DNA of 64,000 nt from Prorocentrum cordatum (GCA_963575745.1 CAUYUJ010012647.1:7501-71500), one strand, 5' to 3'. Positions 20,986 to 32,244 are shown, numbered from the stretch's first letter. The notes: a model not told the origin generated them from the sequence alone. Translations and numbers: made by a program.

Positions 20986-21829
20986 CAGAGCCCGCCTGTC
21001 GTCGTTGTCGTCCAGCCTTTGAGGCTCGAGGCCCCGGGGCTGTTCTGGGGCCGCCCCGGGGCGCCCCCGTCGCCGCGGCTGGGCCTCGCCCGCGCTTCTG
21101 GCTGGAGCGCGCCTCGAGGATGGGGGGTCCACCTTTCTTATTGGAAGGCCAACGACGTCAGTTGGGTTCAATCTATTTTCCCCGTGGGCTCGATGCGCGA
21201 ACCATGCGAGGGGCGTGCCGAGATTGCCCGATTGACGCCGTCTGAGGGCCTGTGCGTTGGGGGTTCCATGGGACTTTTTTCCGGCCCTGGAAAGGAGGGG
21301 GGAGGGGGGGGGCCGAACGTTTGGGGTTCAATTTTTCTCCGGCCCCAGAGGCAGGAGAAGGGGGGGGCCATTGCATTGCGCTGCCTGCAATGCGTCGCAT
21401 TGCGTTGCATCCTGTTGCATTGCATTGCGTTGCGTTGGAGGGCATTGCGCTGCATGGTGTTGCGATGCGTCCTGTTGCATGGCATCGGTTGCAATTGTAC
21501 TTTCAGTAGTTTGTGGCGCAGCGGGTGTACCACGGGCGTCGCCGTTCTCGTGGCATCATGTTTGTTCGGCTCCCGCGGCGCTGCCGGCTGGGCGAGTTGA
21601 GCGCGCGACGAACGCAATGATGTTCACTTTTTTCGCCCCGCCCCGGGCGCGGCCGCGCTGCGAGTAATGGAAGCGTCGTTTTACCGGCCCTCGCGGCGCT
21701 GCCGCGTGACGAGCTATTCGCGGGCCCAGGCGCCGCCGCGTGGCGAGTGCATCGGGATAGAACCTCTGTCGGCCACAGCGGCGCTGCCGCGCGACGAGGC
21801 GCGCATTGCATTGCGGCGCATTGCAAAGA
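20986..21829. repeat. TTGCG/TTGCA pentamer patches and first 20-mer repeats
   Basis: Bases 21370-21490 are imperfect TTGCG/TTGCA/TTGCC pentamers. From 21560 the GCGGCGCTGCCGCG-type 20-mer appears (near 21565, 21690, 21770). No gene. Confidence 0.7.
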
Positions 21830-22012
21830 ATAACAAAAATAAACGTAAACTTCAGGCGCCTTGCGTGGTTTTCCTGGATCCGCGCTGGGCCCCCCCTCAC
21901 CGGCGCGCGGAGCGCGCCGGGGGCGGTGCCGGGGGCGGCGCCGGGGGGGGGGTCCACCGCGGATCGAAGAAGTCCGCGTGGAGCGCCAGAAGTATATTTT
22001 TATGTTTTTATT
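21830..22012. mobile_element. Family A element, copy 5, inserted in the 20-mer field
   Basis: GGATCCGCGCTGGGCCCCCC arm, hairpin GGCGCGCGGAGCGCGCC, and right arm GAAGTCCGCGTGGAGCGCCA with outer TTTTTATGTTTTTA. Confidence 0.75.
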
Positions 22013-23289
22013 TCTTCTTCGATTGCACTGCGCTGCGCTGCATTGCATTGGGCGGCGCGCGCTCGGCATCGCGTCGCGTTGCATGCGCGGGCGCGAAAGA
22101 GCCGGCGAGCGCGCGGGCGGGCGGGCGCGTGGGCGCGCGAGCGTGGTGCCCTGTGCGTGGCGAGTAGAGAAAGGGGTAGCATTTGCACTCGGACTCCGCG
22201 GCGCTGCCGCGCGACGACTAGGAGTGGAATTGCATGTTTCGCCTGCGCAGGCATTGCCATGCGACGAATGGGGCGCGATCGTTTTTCCTTGGGCCCCCGC
22301 GGCGCGGACGCGCGACGAGGCGCGCGTTGCGTTGCAGCGCCTTGCGTTGCGTTGCGTTGCATTGCGCTGCGCTGCATTGCATTGCATTGCGCTGAACATT
22401 TTCCGACCGCGGAGGAGGGGGGGGCAGGGGGGGGTTAGCCCAAGACGACCAAAGATGGCTCCATGAGGGCCCCCAAACGTCGTCGTCGTCGTCGCCGCCC
22501 TCGCCCTCGTCGTCGCGGCAGAAGATTTTGGTCGGCCCCCGCGGCGCTGCCAGACGACGATAATTACACAATGAAATGCTTTTTCTTTGCGCCTAGGCGT
22601 TGCCGCGTGGCGAGTTGGATGGCGTCGTGGGTTTTGTTCGGCCCCCGCGGCGTTGTCTCGTGACGGATGCAAGTGTTGTTGCTGTTTTTTGATGCGATCC
22701 CTCTCCAAGCGTTGCCGCGCGGCGGGTCGCGGAGCCGCGCTGGCTTTTTCGACCCCCGCGGCGATGCCGCGTGACGAGCTAAGCGGATTCGTGCCTCTTC
22801 GCCGGCCCAGGTGTTGCCGCGTGCCGAATGGGGCGCGGTGGATGTTTGTTCGGCCACCGCGGCGCTGCCGCGTGACGCGGCGCGCGTTGCACTGTGCCGC
22901 GTCGCGTGTGCATGGGCGGGGGAACGGGGGGGCGCGCGGGCGTGCTGGCGGGCGCGTCGGCGCGCGACTGCGCCACTCCCTGCGCTGCAGCGCGTCTCGT
23001 TGCAGCGCGATGCGTTGCGGTGCGCCGCGCGTGCGTGGCATTGCGTCGTGCTGCGTTGCTTGGGCGCAAGAGCGGCGCGGCGCGCGGGCGGGCGGGCGCG
23101 CGGAAGGCGGGCGCGCGTGCGAGCGGCCGCGAGAGCGGGCCAGCGACCGCGGGCGCGCGCGCGCGCGCGAGCACGCGGGCCAGCGAACTCGCGAGCGGGC
23201 GGACGAGCGGGCGTCGTCGTTGTCGTCGCCGTTGCCGTCGTCGTTGTTGTCCGCGTGGCGGTGGTCGTCGTCGTGCCAGGTGATGCCGC
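22013..23289. repeat. Irregular field of GCGGCGCTGCCGCGTGACGA 20-mers with pentamer patches
   Basis: About ten more copies of the 20-mer or variants (near 22200, 22300, 22540, 22600, 22650, 22710, 22760, 22810, 22860) at uneven 40-100-bp spacing, with TTGCG/TTGCA patches at 22020-22080, 22320-22395 and 22970-23060, and a GTC-triplet patch at 23210-23280. Alternating CGCG runs near 23085-23200. No gene supported. Confidence 0.7.
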
Positions 23290-24560
23290 CATAGAAGTCG
23301 GCCCAGCACGAGCTGTTGCAACTTTCGCTATCGTTCCCGCAAGTTGGCCACCAATAGTCGTCGCGCATGCAGTAGTCTTAGTCCTCGTCGTCATCATCGC
23401 CCCAATCCCAATATTTCTCGGTCGTCGCCCACCACATCTCGGGCTCGGGCTCGGGCTCAGTCTCCGGAGCCTGAGCGGGAGATGCGCGCCTCGATGACCG
23501 ACGCGCCGAAGTTCTTATAATGCGCACCGCGCAGGCAGCAAGCATAAACGACTCGAGAGGAACAGTCGTGACCCATCGAATCGTACCACCAAGAACTGTC
23601 CATGTGAGTCGTCGTCCACCACGCTTGGGCACGGGCTCGGGCTCCGCTCCTGCGCCTGAGCACGATCAGCGCGCCTCCGTGGCTGACGTGCCGATATTTT
23701 CATGAGCCGCCCGAAACCAGTCGCATCATAAGCGGCGTAAGAAGAGCAATCGTATCCAGCCGAGACGTGCCGCCAATTGTCCGCGCAGTCCACGCTGATG
23801 GTGAACGTGACTCTAACCTTTTCGGTCGTCGTTCACCGCGTCTCAGGCTCGGGCTCGTGCTCCGGCATAGTCAGCTCTCTCCCATCAGGGCATGCTATCT
23901 GATCGACGCAAGTGCCAGCATGCGCCGCGTTGACTTTGGCGCAGTTGGCGCGGCACACGCCGTCGTAAGTGCTGAAGTGGTCGCCGCGCGCTGGGTCCGA
24001 CAAGCCGCTGCGGGGGCGGCCCTGGGTCACGTGCTGCAGGGCGCGTCCGCGGTGGGCGGCGCTCGCCCCTTGGACCGTGCAGGAGATCTCGCCGCTCTTG
24101 CCTCGCGGGATGTCAACGTGCGTCCGCGCGCAGACCACCTGCCAGTCGGAAGCATCGACGGCCGTGATCTTCAGCTTGTAGGGGCCGGCGAGCACGATCG
24201 GCGGCCGCTCGTCGACGGCGAAACAAAACTCGCTCTCGCCGGCAGGGAGGGAACCACGCTGGCTCTTGCCGAAATGTTTGCACAAGTCTTCCTCGTAGTG
24301 GTGAGGGGCTCAGTGCCGCGCCAGCTTGCGCTTCACCCAATCTCCTGTCGGCGATCCTTGAGCAGCATCGCCCTGGTGCTTCCATTCGAAACGCTTCGCG
24401 AAAAGGTGCTCGTAAGCACGCGCCTGCAGGCGCTTCAGGCTGAACTCCGTGCTTGTAACATACATCGCATGTGTTTTCTTGCCGCATTTTTCGAACTGCC
24501 TGCTGCCGCCGCGTTCGACTATCTCTGCCGCGAAGATGACTTTGCTCTTGCCCTTTCAAC
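23290..24560 (-). pseudogene. Secreted-type protein with repeated Trp/Cys modules, frame broken
   Basis: Minus-strand coding text runs from near 24560 (EKCGKKTHAMYVTSTEFSLK) to an in-frame TGA near 24309, and continues in the same frame as 150 residues (ESEFCFAVDERPPIVLAGPY, then KLKITAVDASDWQVVCARTH). Downstream come at least three diverged modules of the form D-x-W-W-x3-x-G-x-D-C-S-S (DNWRHVSAGYDCSSYAAYDA; DSSWWYDSMGHDCSS; DDYWWPTCGNDSESCNSSCW), separated by acidic-proline linkers (EPEPETR, EPEPEPEMWWATTEK). Each boundary changes frame by one base. A W-D-x2-G-x2-C motif ending in CC-x-C-G is common in algal secreted proteins as I recall them. The 5' part weakly recalls a lipid-binding ML fold; unverified. 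Either a pseudogene or a real gene with assembly indels. Confidence 0.5.
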
Positions 24561-25139
24561 CCCAATAATTACTAGCGCCATCAGAAACGAAACAATTTCC
24601 GGCATACCCGGGGCAGATCAGCAGAGCTCGGCCCCTGCAAGGAAAGCGACGCACAAATTGCGCAAAACAGTTGCGCACTGACTGCGGCAGAGCTGCTTGA
24701 CTTGAGCCAGCGCCAGTGCCCCTGAATCTTAAAGGGGGGGGGGGGGGGGGCGAAGATAGCGAATCCGTTAATCGCTGATTGCCAGAGAGCGAACGAGCGG
24801 TCTGCTGAACAACCGGCGGGCCGGGCCCCTAACGGCGCGCGGGGGCGCGCCTGGGCAGACCGACTGAAACTTGAAAACCAGCATTCGAGCGCCTGGCGGC
24901 GCCCCCCGTCGCGTCGGTGAGAAAGGCTCCACGAGCGCCGCCCCCGCAACAAGGCCACGCGCCAGGAACGCAAGGGCCCGCGCCCGCGGGGGGAGGGGGG
25001 GGGACGAGGAACAAGAAGGGGGGGGGGGAGGAGGACGGGAAGGAAGGCGGGATGGAAAGGACGGAGGAAAAGGAAGGCATGCGGGCGCAGACCCGAGCGC
25101 CCCAGAAACGCGGGGCCCTGCATGAGGATTCGCGCGCAT
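24561..25139. other. Non-coding: poly-G run and GC-rich sequence
   Basis: A G run at 24732-24751 and G-rich 24990-25045. A frame at 24581-24700 (AQLFCAICASLSLQGPSSAD) looks signal-peptide-like and could be a 5' exon of the gene to its left, but no start or splice site confirms it. Confidence 0.35.
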
Positions 25140-25725
25140 CAAAGATCATCTGACCATCGCTTGCAAGGTCGCCCTGTGCGCCTGCCAAGGCGCGTCCGGA
25201 ACCATGGGATCCAGCCCACCAGCTGGCTGCTCCATCTTCCTGTCGTGCCTGCGCCTGTCTCGAAAACGAACTGCAATTTCAGATTTCCCCGCGTCCCAAC
25301 CCAGTCACATAGTCCTCGTTCTCGAGCCTTCTGCTCGCATGAACGAGTGGACCTTTCGACATATGCTATCCACTGTTCCTCGTGCCTCCTCGGAATCTAC
25401 ATTTTTCGCAACCTTTTGCGACGTGCGCTCGTGGGCGCCAGGCCGTCCTCCACCTTCATCACCCAGCGCGAACATCCATGTGAGACCATCGACGTGACCA
25501 CCAAATTGAACGGCGTCAACCTCGCTGATAAGAAGGAGTATAGGGCGTGCCGAAACTTGGCAGAATCCCCAGGCTGCCAAGACGCGATTTGACATCTCCG
25601 CGCCAAGATAGTCCAAATTAATAGCGCGGCGCAGATACGTTTCGGCTCTTCGTGGTGGAGCAATTTCGACCTGGGAGCCGCCGGCGAGCATGAAACCGCC
25701 AGCGTCGTTCAGCACGTTGGTGAGA
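25140..25725 (-). pseudogene. LINE reverse-transcriptase 3' fragment
   Basis: The minus strand reads NDAGGFMLAGGSQVEIAPPR, then RRAINLDYLGAEMSNRVLAAW, then in shifted frames AKFRHALYSFLSARLTPFNL and LAPTSARRKRLRKM, ending LVGWIPWFRTRLGRRTGRPC and KRWSDDL. This order (Y-L-G-R/G, A-W-x-x-F, R-K-M-L-R, G-R-P-x-x-R-W-x-D-D) is the post-catalytic part of LINE polymerases known from dinoflagellates. No palm motifs remain, so it is a 5'-truncated, frameshifted copy, the usual product of incomplete reverse transcription. It is from a different LINE lineage than the two larger elements here. Confidence 0.65.
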
Positions 25726-26644
25726 ATGTGTTTTTTCTCGAAGTGACTCGGAACCCGTATCTGGCAGCGGCTGTTTGGAGGCTGTCAAGCATTTTCGCGG
25801 CGTCGTGTCTCGTCTGCGCGAATAAATACAAGATGTCAAGTGTTAGCACTGTGGATGCGCAGGCTATGCCGCGCAATCTGTTTTTATGTGGCGCGAGCTA
25901 TATGGTGCGCGCTGCGTGGTGTAGATACATGCGGCGGGAACAACGTGGTGCAAACTCTGTGGTGCTAGCTGCGTGGTGCCCGCTGCGTGGGGCAGGCTGC
26001 GTGGCGTGAGCTGCGCGGCGCGAGCTGCGTGGCGGGGGCAGCGTAGCGCACGCCACGCGGTCGCCGCGCAATGCGCCGTCGATGGACCGCCCGCGGGCAG
26101 CGACTGGGCGACGATCCGAGGGGCCCCGGCAGCGCGCGGAGGGCTCGTGCGAGGCGCCCACGGAGCGCCCACGAGCGGCGGCAAGGGGAACACCTGGGGG
26201 CTCCACCTGGGGAGCGGCGCTGGTTTGAGCGGGGCGCGCGCGGGCGGTCGTCGTTCGTCTGTTCGTCGTCGTCGCGCAGGCTTCGCTCCTCTGCTCTCTC
26301 GCCCTTCTTTCCTTTGCTGCTTGCTTTTCTGCCTTCTCTTTCGGTTCTGCTCCTCCCTCAGAAGCCAATCCCACCAGTACTCTGGGCGTGCGTGGTTTCG
26401 GGCGTCCCCTCTTCCAATTCCTCTTCTTCCCCTTCGGGGAGGGGCTTACCCCTCCCCCTTACCCCCTACACCTATCCCTAAACCTGGATGGGGGTGGACG
26501 GGGGGGATTCGCGGGTCGTTGGAGCGTCGAGGAAGGCCTCCGCAAGAATGTGCACATCATTGATGTTACGTTGGTTTTGGGCCCATTTTGGCCTCATGGG
26601 GTGGGCCGTAAATGACCCCCCGCCTTCCTTGATCGATCTCCTCC
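25726..26644. repeat. GCTGCGTGGCGCGAG-type short repeats, otherwise no gene
   Basis: Bases 25895-26060 are degenerate 13-15-bp repeats of GCTGCGTGGTGC. The remainder to 26640 has no recognised family. Confidence 0.55.
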
Positions 26645-26785
26645 GAGATGGCCCCCAAGGCTCCAAAGAATCTCCAAGGAGGGCCCCAAGAGGAGCCCAG
26701 GAGGCCCCTAGAGGCGCGAGGCAACAACGACGCTTGAAGAAGACCCCAGGACCGCCAAGAGACCCTCGAGACGGCCGAGGCGGAC
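26645..26785. repeat. Family K patch 2
   Basis: Imperfect CCCAAGAGGAGCC/CCAAGACGGCC units as at 10540-11100. Confidence 0.6.
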
Positions 26786-27864
26786 TCCAAGACACGTTCA
26801 AATTGCATCCGAAGAGACTCCGACAGGCATCCAACAGGCCTGTAATCATTATGCTCGCCCTCTCCGTTCTGCTGCTGCTCCTCCCCCTCCTCCTCCTCCT
26901 CCTTCGGTTCCTCCTTCCCCAGCCTGTTACTCAACTGCATGCTTCTCCACATCCCGGATAAAAAAAACTCGCCAGAGCTCCGTTCCTGGATGCGTTGGTG
27001 GGATGCCGCAACGCGTATCGAGTTGTACCCCGTTTATGCAGTCACTGCTCGGGGGAGAAACCGTCAGCGAAGCTATGGCAACGACGTGCTTGCTGGGGGG
27101 AACAGCGCGGTCCTACATTACGTCCACGCGCCAAATGAGTGTAAGCGTCATGCGCACCGTGTCACACTCGTTCGCCACACATGATCAATACTGGCGACGC
27201 GTGAGCAGCGGATATGCCTTCACTGACTGACAAGACAACTCGTGAGTGTCTCAGGCTGCAAGCATAGACTGGAATGCGCGGGAGGATTGCCAGCGATACG
27301 GGAATATAGCAGGGTAGGCTTCGTTGGTTACTCAAAGAGGAATGGCGTAACACAATGCGACACATTCGATGGGAAGCCAACGGGATGCGACCGACAAACA
27401 AGCCGCAGCAACTATTCGCGTCCTCGAAGCCAATGTTTGCGCACGACTCGCACATGTCCCACGACTTGCGGTTCCCGTACATTGGGCTTCCAACAGGGAG
27501 CACCTTTGCCATCCGATGCCGACTCTGTTCGCAATGCAAGAAATCACATATGGACTGGACACCCGAAGCCTTCCCATATCCACTCGATAAGACATGTGAG
27601 ACATGTGATATGCGGCCATTTCACTTCCACTACGCTTACGACCTACGACAGCACTACCCACTGTGACATGCCATCAACTGCTTGCTTACATTAGTGATGG
27701 AGACGGCTTAAAGGACACGAGTACGTCCAAGAGCCCCAAACACATGCAACAACAAACTGTACTCTAATACACTTGATTCGACTCATCCGCCTGCAAATAG
27801 AGGAACCAGGTGCCGCTGCAAGATTCGACACAATCTATCTTTTTACATGGGACCTCTCAGTCCC
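26786..27864. other. Compositionally distinct, lower-GC stretch, no gene recognised
   Basis: From about 26950 to 27850 the sequence is visibly less GC-rich and free of the short element families. Frames on both strands are short and not protein-like. Confidence 0.5.
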
Positions 27865-28705
27865 TCCTAGACGCCGCCAAGAAGCCCCCAGAAAGCCTCT
27901 GGAGGCCCCCAAGAAGCCTCCCAAGGTTCACCCAAAATGCCACCCAAATGCCCACCAGAGGCCCCCGACAGCGCTCCGAAGAAATCCCGACAAGCATCCC
28001 CTCCGCCCCCTGCTTCTCACCCACCTCCTCCTGTTCCTCCGCCTTGTCTTCATCGTCCTCCACCTGCTCATTTTCCTTCTCCACCTCCTTCTGCCCCAAC
28101 TCCCCCTCCTCATCCTCCTCCGCATGCTCTTCCTCATCCTCCCCCTCTTGCTCCACGGCTTCCTCCTCCTGCTCCTCCTGCTCTTCCTCCTCCTCCTCCT
28201 CCTCCTCGCGGTTTCCCTCGTCCTCATCCCCCTCCTTCGCATCCTCTTCCTCATCATCCTCATCCTCCTGATCATCCTTCTTCTCATTCTCCCCCCACTC
28301 CCCCGCGTGATCTTCCCCTGGTGCCTCGCAACCTTACCTCGACCTCGTCCTTCCCATCCTCCTCCTCTTCCCGCCCCTCCTCCTCCTCCTCCTCCTCCTC
28401 CTCCTCCGCGTCTTCTTTCGTCTCCTGTTCCTCCGATTCCCATTCTCCTCGTCCTCTTATTGCTCCTTCCCCCCCCGTCCTCCCCCTGCCCCTGCTCCCC
28501 CGCCTAATCCTCCTCCGCATCCTCCTGCTCCCCCTCCTTCTGCTCCACCGCGTCCTCCGCCTCCTCCTCCTCCTCCTTCTCCTCCTCCTCCTCTTCCTCC
28601 TCCTCCTCCTCCTCCCACTCTCCCTCCTCCTCCTCCTCCTCCTCCTCCTCCTCCTCCTCCTCCTCCTCCTCTTCCCCCTCCTCCTCGTCGTCCTTGTCGT
28701 CGTCT
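27865..28705. repeat. Family K patch 3 and a long (CCT)n-rich polypyrimidine tract
   Basis: Bases 27865-27970 are K-type 11-mers. Bases 28005-28705 are CCT/CTT-rich, pure CCT at 28375-28400 and 28615-28675. Long frames here encode only Pro/Ser/Leu or Arg/Glu runs. Confidence 0.85.
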
Positions 28706-29640
28706 TCAGGGTCGGAGGCACCAGCCGCAAGTCTTTCCCATTCATGTTTGGGGTAGATCAGTTCTGCAGTCGATCCCCTACTCGAACCTTGACTGTCCCA
28801 ATGCGTTGGAAGTTCGGTTCGTCTCCGGCCTGCCGCGCGAAGGAAGCGGGTCCCGAGGGGAGCGAGTCCCGGACCCCTGGGCTCGCCTCGGGACCCGCCT
28901 CTCTGGAGGTGCCCGGGGACACACCAATAAGGAGAAGCAAATCCCAAGTTCGCCCCTATTTCTACATCTCGTATGGATGTGCGTCTTCCCCTCCACTTCC
29001 CATATGTTCCCATATCTCTTGGAAGCGGACGATGATTTGTGTCTGTTTCTGTTGCCCTCCCGACTCTCGTCCTGCCGACGAGCTTCTCGCGGCCCCCCAT
29101 GGCCTGGAAGGGCCAAGGGAGGCCGCAAGCGGCGAAGCACCTCGGGACCAGCTTCCCCCAGGAAACTCCGTTTTTCCTCCCCTGTGGCCCACCCATCCTC
29201 CGACATCAAAAAGGGGCCCAAGGACCTACAGAGAGCTAGACACAACTCCCAAGATTCCCAATACTTGTCAATGCTTTCTCGATGTTCGCATTCCCCCTCC
29301 GGGAGAGGGAAACAACTACTGTGGACACTCCCCCTCTCCTCCAAATTCAAAGTTTGCACGCGCGGGCAAGACTGCGGTCAACGCGCAACTCGTTCGACCC
29401 ACCGCCAACATTGATCTTGGGGGGTATCGACAGATGAATGTGGGCACGAATGCTCGCTAATTTCTTCCGAGGCCGGTCCGACATGATTTTTTTTCCAATG
29501 CGCGGCCCCATAACCCGCCCGACCCGTGTTTGGATGGTTCTGGGGCCCTGTGACGGGCCCCGGAGGCCCACACCGAGGAACAACCTGCGGCTGGATAGAT
29601 CACATCGTCCGAGATCTGGGGAACCCCACCCGACCCGAGG
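28706..29640. repeat. Family X copy 1 (28912-29045) in unrecognised sequence
   Basis: GGGGACACACC, then CGCCCCTATTT, GTCTTCCCCTCCACTTCCCA and CCCATATCTCTTGG match 32906-33035 and 60478-60600 in order. No gene. Confidence 0.5.
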
Positions 29641-29905
29641 GGCAAACATGCTGGGAGGAGGAGGAGGAGGAGGAGGAGGAGGAGTAGGAGGAGGATGAGG
29701 AGGAGGAGGAGGAGGAGGAGGAGGAGGAGGAGGAGGGGGAGGGGAAGGAGGAGGAGGAGGAGGAGGAGGAGGAGGGGGAGGAGGAGGGAGCCGTCTCAGA
29801 GGGCTATCGACGTGGAATGGGCGCTGCATCGACGAACAACTCGGCGACGGGCCCCGATGGCGACCTGGCACGGTCCTGGGCGGGGCAGGCCATCGGGCCC
29901 CCCTC
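29641..29905. repeat. (GGA)n polypurine tract and flank
   Basis: GGA triplets 29656-29790; the rest to 29905 is unrecognised. Confidence 0.85.
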
Positions 29906-30035
29906 CCCTGACCTTCCAGAGCGCTACAAAATAGTACTCCAGACCTACAGATCTATCTGGACTGCCTCAAACCCCGACAGGAATCAGGACGTCGACGTCC
30001 TGGTGCTATGCTTTAGCCCTCCTGGAAGGTCAGGG
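29906..30035. mobile_element. Family I element, copy 2
   Basis: Inverted ends CCCTGACCTTCCAG / CTGGAAGGTCAGGG; body differs from 4688-4817 at only a few positions. Confidence 0.8.
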
Positions 30036-30461
30036 TCGGCGATGGGTGGGCGATTGGGGGTCGATGCGTCATCTCCCTCTGAGCCACCCCTCGGGCCTCG
30101 GGTCCTCACTCGTCTCACCGGCGGCTGCTCGGACGATCCGGGCGCCCCTTGAACGACCCGGGCGAGGCGCAGCCGCCGGAAGGCGCCCCGAGGCTGGGAA
30201 GCCGCTGGAAGCAGACGGAGACGCCCTCGGACCTCGAAGCCGGAACGCCCCTCCTCGGACCTCGAAGCAGACGAAGACGCCCTCGGACCTCGCACCGGCC
30301 TCTGAGCCTCTCCTGGGGCTCGCTCTGCTCCGAACTCCGCGGCGGGTCCTGCCGTGGCCACGAGGGCGGAGGGCGCCCGCAGCCGACCAAAGACCTGCAA
30401 GAGAGTCCCCCCCCCGTTCTCGAAGCTCGAAGCCCTGAGCCGATGTGCAGTAGGAGCTCGG
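30036..30461. other. Non-coding: no gene seen
   Basis: A short repeat CCTCGGACCTCGAAGC occurs three times near 30225-30300. Nothing else recognised. Confidence 0.4.
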
Positions 30462-30862
30462 CCACAAGAAACCTCCCACAAGAAACCCCGCCCTAAGATC
30501 CCTGGACGCCCACTGACTTCTGGTGCGGGAGCGTCTCGCTTCTCACAGCAAGACCCTCGACACCCAAGACACCCAGGGCACCCTGGAGGCAGGCCAGGTG
30601 CTTCTTGGCATGGGCCTCCACTGCGTTTGCCCTGTACCTGTTTCCCTGTAGGCATCACCCCCTCTCTCGAGAGCCCCCGAGAGAACGACCTCCGCCCCCG
30701 AGAGAGCCAGGCGCCAGGGGCGCCTGGGGCCTTGCCTCGGGGGGCGCCTCGCCCCAGGGGTGCCTGGCTAGGCCGGGGGCTCGGCGCTGGCAAGACCAGC
30801 GAGACCCAAGAAACCCAGGGCACCCTGGAGGCAAGCAGGGTGTCTCTTGGCATGGGTTCCAC
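30462..30862. mobile_element. Family B element, copy 5, with family Y inserted
   Basis: A B body ends at 30628 (GGGCCTCCACTG). Bases 30631-30800 are family Y (TGTTTCCCTGTAGGCATC to GGGGGCTCGGCGCTGGC, also at 35530-35702). At 30801 the B right half resumes (CCCAAGAAACCCAGGGCACC) to 30862, so Y separates two B right ends. Confidence 0.65.
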
Positions 30863-31106
30863 CACCGTTCAAAGAAGACAAAACGGCACAACACAAACTT
30901 TTGGCGCTCCGCGCAGATTTCTCGGATCTGCGCTGGACCCCCTGCCCTTCCTGGCGCGCGCAGCGCGCCAGGGGCGGCGCCAGAGGCGCCGCCAAGGGGG
31001 CCCAGCATGGATCCAAGGAATCCGCGCGGAGCGCCACACGTTTTGCTCATGGCTCCTTTTTTCTTCTTCTGTTTCTTCTTCTTCTTCTTCGAACTGTACC
31101 CCCTCC
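30863..31106. mobile_element. Family A element, copy 6 (30890-31052)
   Basis: Arms TTGGCGCTCCGCGCAGATTT and inverse CCGCGCGGAGCGCCACACG; both core hairpins present. Confidence 0.85.
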
Positions 31107-31342
31107 TTTGAGCAGGGACCGACCGTCCCGGCATTCCCATAGTCCTACCACGAAGTGTTCTTAGAACCCAGAAATGTTCTAAGAACGAAAACAATGTTCT
31201 CAGAACATCAACCCGATGTGTTCAAACAAGACAGACTCCGCCAGAAATGTTCTAAGAACATCTCGTGAAAACCACAAAAGGTTCTTAGAACACTGCTTGG
31301 TAGGGCTGTAGGCGAGCCAGGACGCTTGGCCACTGCTTGACT
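31107..31342. mobile_element. Family L element, copy 1, rich in GTTCTTAGAAC palindromes
   Basis: Ends TTGAGCAGGGACCGACCG and CCACTGCTTGA form an imperfect inverted repeat with CCCATAGTCCTACCA / TGGTAGGGCTGTAGG. Seven GTTCTTAGAAC-like palindromes lie between. Very similar to 36698-36931. Confidence 0.75.
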
Positions 31343-31548
31343 CCTGACGCTGCCCTCGACGCCCCCCCCCCGCCTTTCGGCACGTGGAGCACCACCAGCC
31401 GCCGCTGGGCGTGAGGAACCACTGCGCGGGGCCCTCGCGGCGGGTGCCGCTCCCCGCCCGCGGGGCCTCGGAGGCGGCGACCCCCAGGCCTCCACGGCGC
31501 CGAGCTCCAGGCGCTGCCGCCCGGTTTCGGGTGATCGATCCTAGGGTT
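31343..31548. other. Non-coding: no gene seen
   Basis: GC-rich. CTGGAGCACCACCAGC and neighbours show no family match. Confidence 0.4.
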
Positions 31549-31722
31549 AAATCGGGTCTGTCCCCCTACAGGGGCATCTTCGAGGAAAAATTAAGAACAG
31601 CTTCAGAACAAAAGTGCTCAAGGATGATTTTCGAAAAATGCTCAACGAATCGTCTCCAGACTCATTTTTCTACTATTTTGGAATATCCCTCCTGTAGAGG
31701 GGACAGGCCCGAATTAATCCTA
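31549..31722. mobile_element. Family D element, copy 4
   Basis: TTAAATCGGGTCTGTCCCCC and inverse CAGGCCCGAATTAA, with CTCCAGACTCATTTTTC in the middle. Confidence 0.8.
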
Positions 31723-31723
31723 G

Positions 31724-31972
31724 GGGAACAAGACTCGGAGGTCCGCGCGGATTTCTCGGATCGGCGCTGGACCCCCCTGGCGGCGCCTCTGGCGCCGCCC
31801 CTGGCGCGCGCTCCGCGCGCCAGGGAGGGGGGTCCAACGCCGATCCGAGAAATCCGCGCGGACCTCCGAATTGGAGAAAATCCGCGCGATCCGAGAAATC
31901 CGCGCGGAATCCTCCAGCGCCGATCCGAGAAATCCGCGCGATCCGAGAAAGTAGGCTCATGTCACTGTTCGT
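31724..31972. mobile_element. Family A element, copy 7, with reduplicated right arm
   Basis: A near-perfect palindrome (31737-31868) with both core hairpins, followed by two extra right-arm fragments containing GATCCGAGAAATCCGCGCG, then the outer end TGTCACTGTTCGTTCCCC. Confidence 0.85.
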
Positions 31973-32244
31973 TCCCCTCAGCAGGCAGATGGGGTCCGGG
32001 GCTCCGGTCCAGATCTCAGGGCCCAGCGTCTCGGACAGGTGGCTGCCAGCCGTGGGCCCCAAGCAATGGGCTCCTGCACTGCCGGCGTGCAGGCCCAGGC
32101 CTCCGACGACGTGCTCTGGCCAGCGGACGTCGTTCTCCGACTGGGGCCTCCACGGCCCGCTGCCGGGCCCCCGGGGGCCACAGGAGCGGGCCCGGGGCGA
32201 GAAGCGGGCTCCGGGGACGGGGGTCGGGCCGCGCGCTGGAGGAC
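31973..32244. other. Non-coding: no gene seen
   Basis: GC-rich, no family match. Confidence 0.4.

Noticed and set aside
23040-23400. Plus-strand hydrophobic frame (VVVVVAVAVVVVVRVAVVVVV) as a membrane protein
   Set aside because: It is the translation of GTC/GTT triplets; the opposite strand holds the better coding signal.
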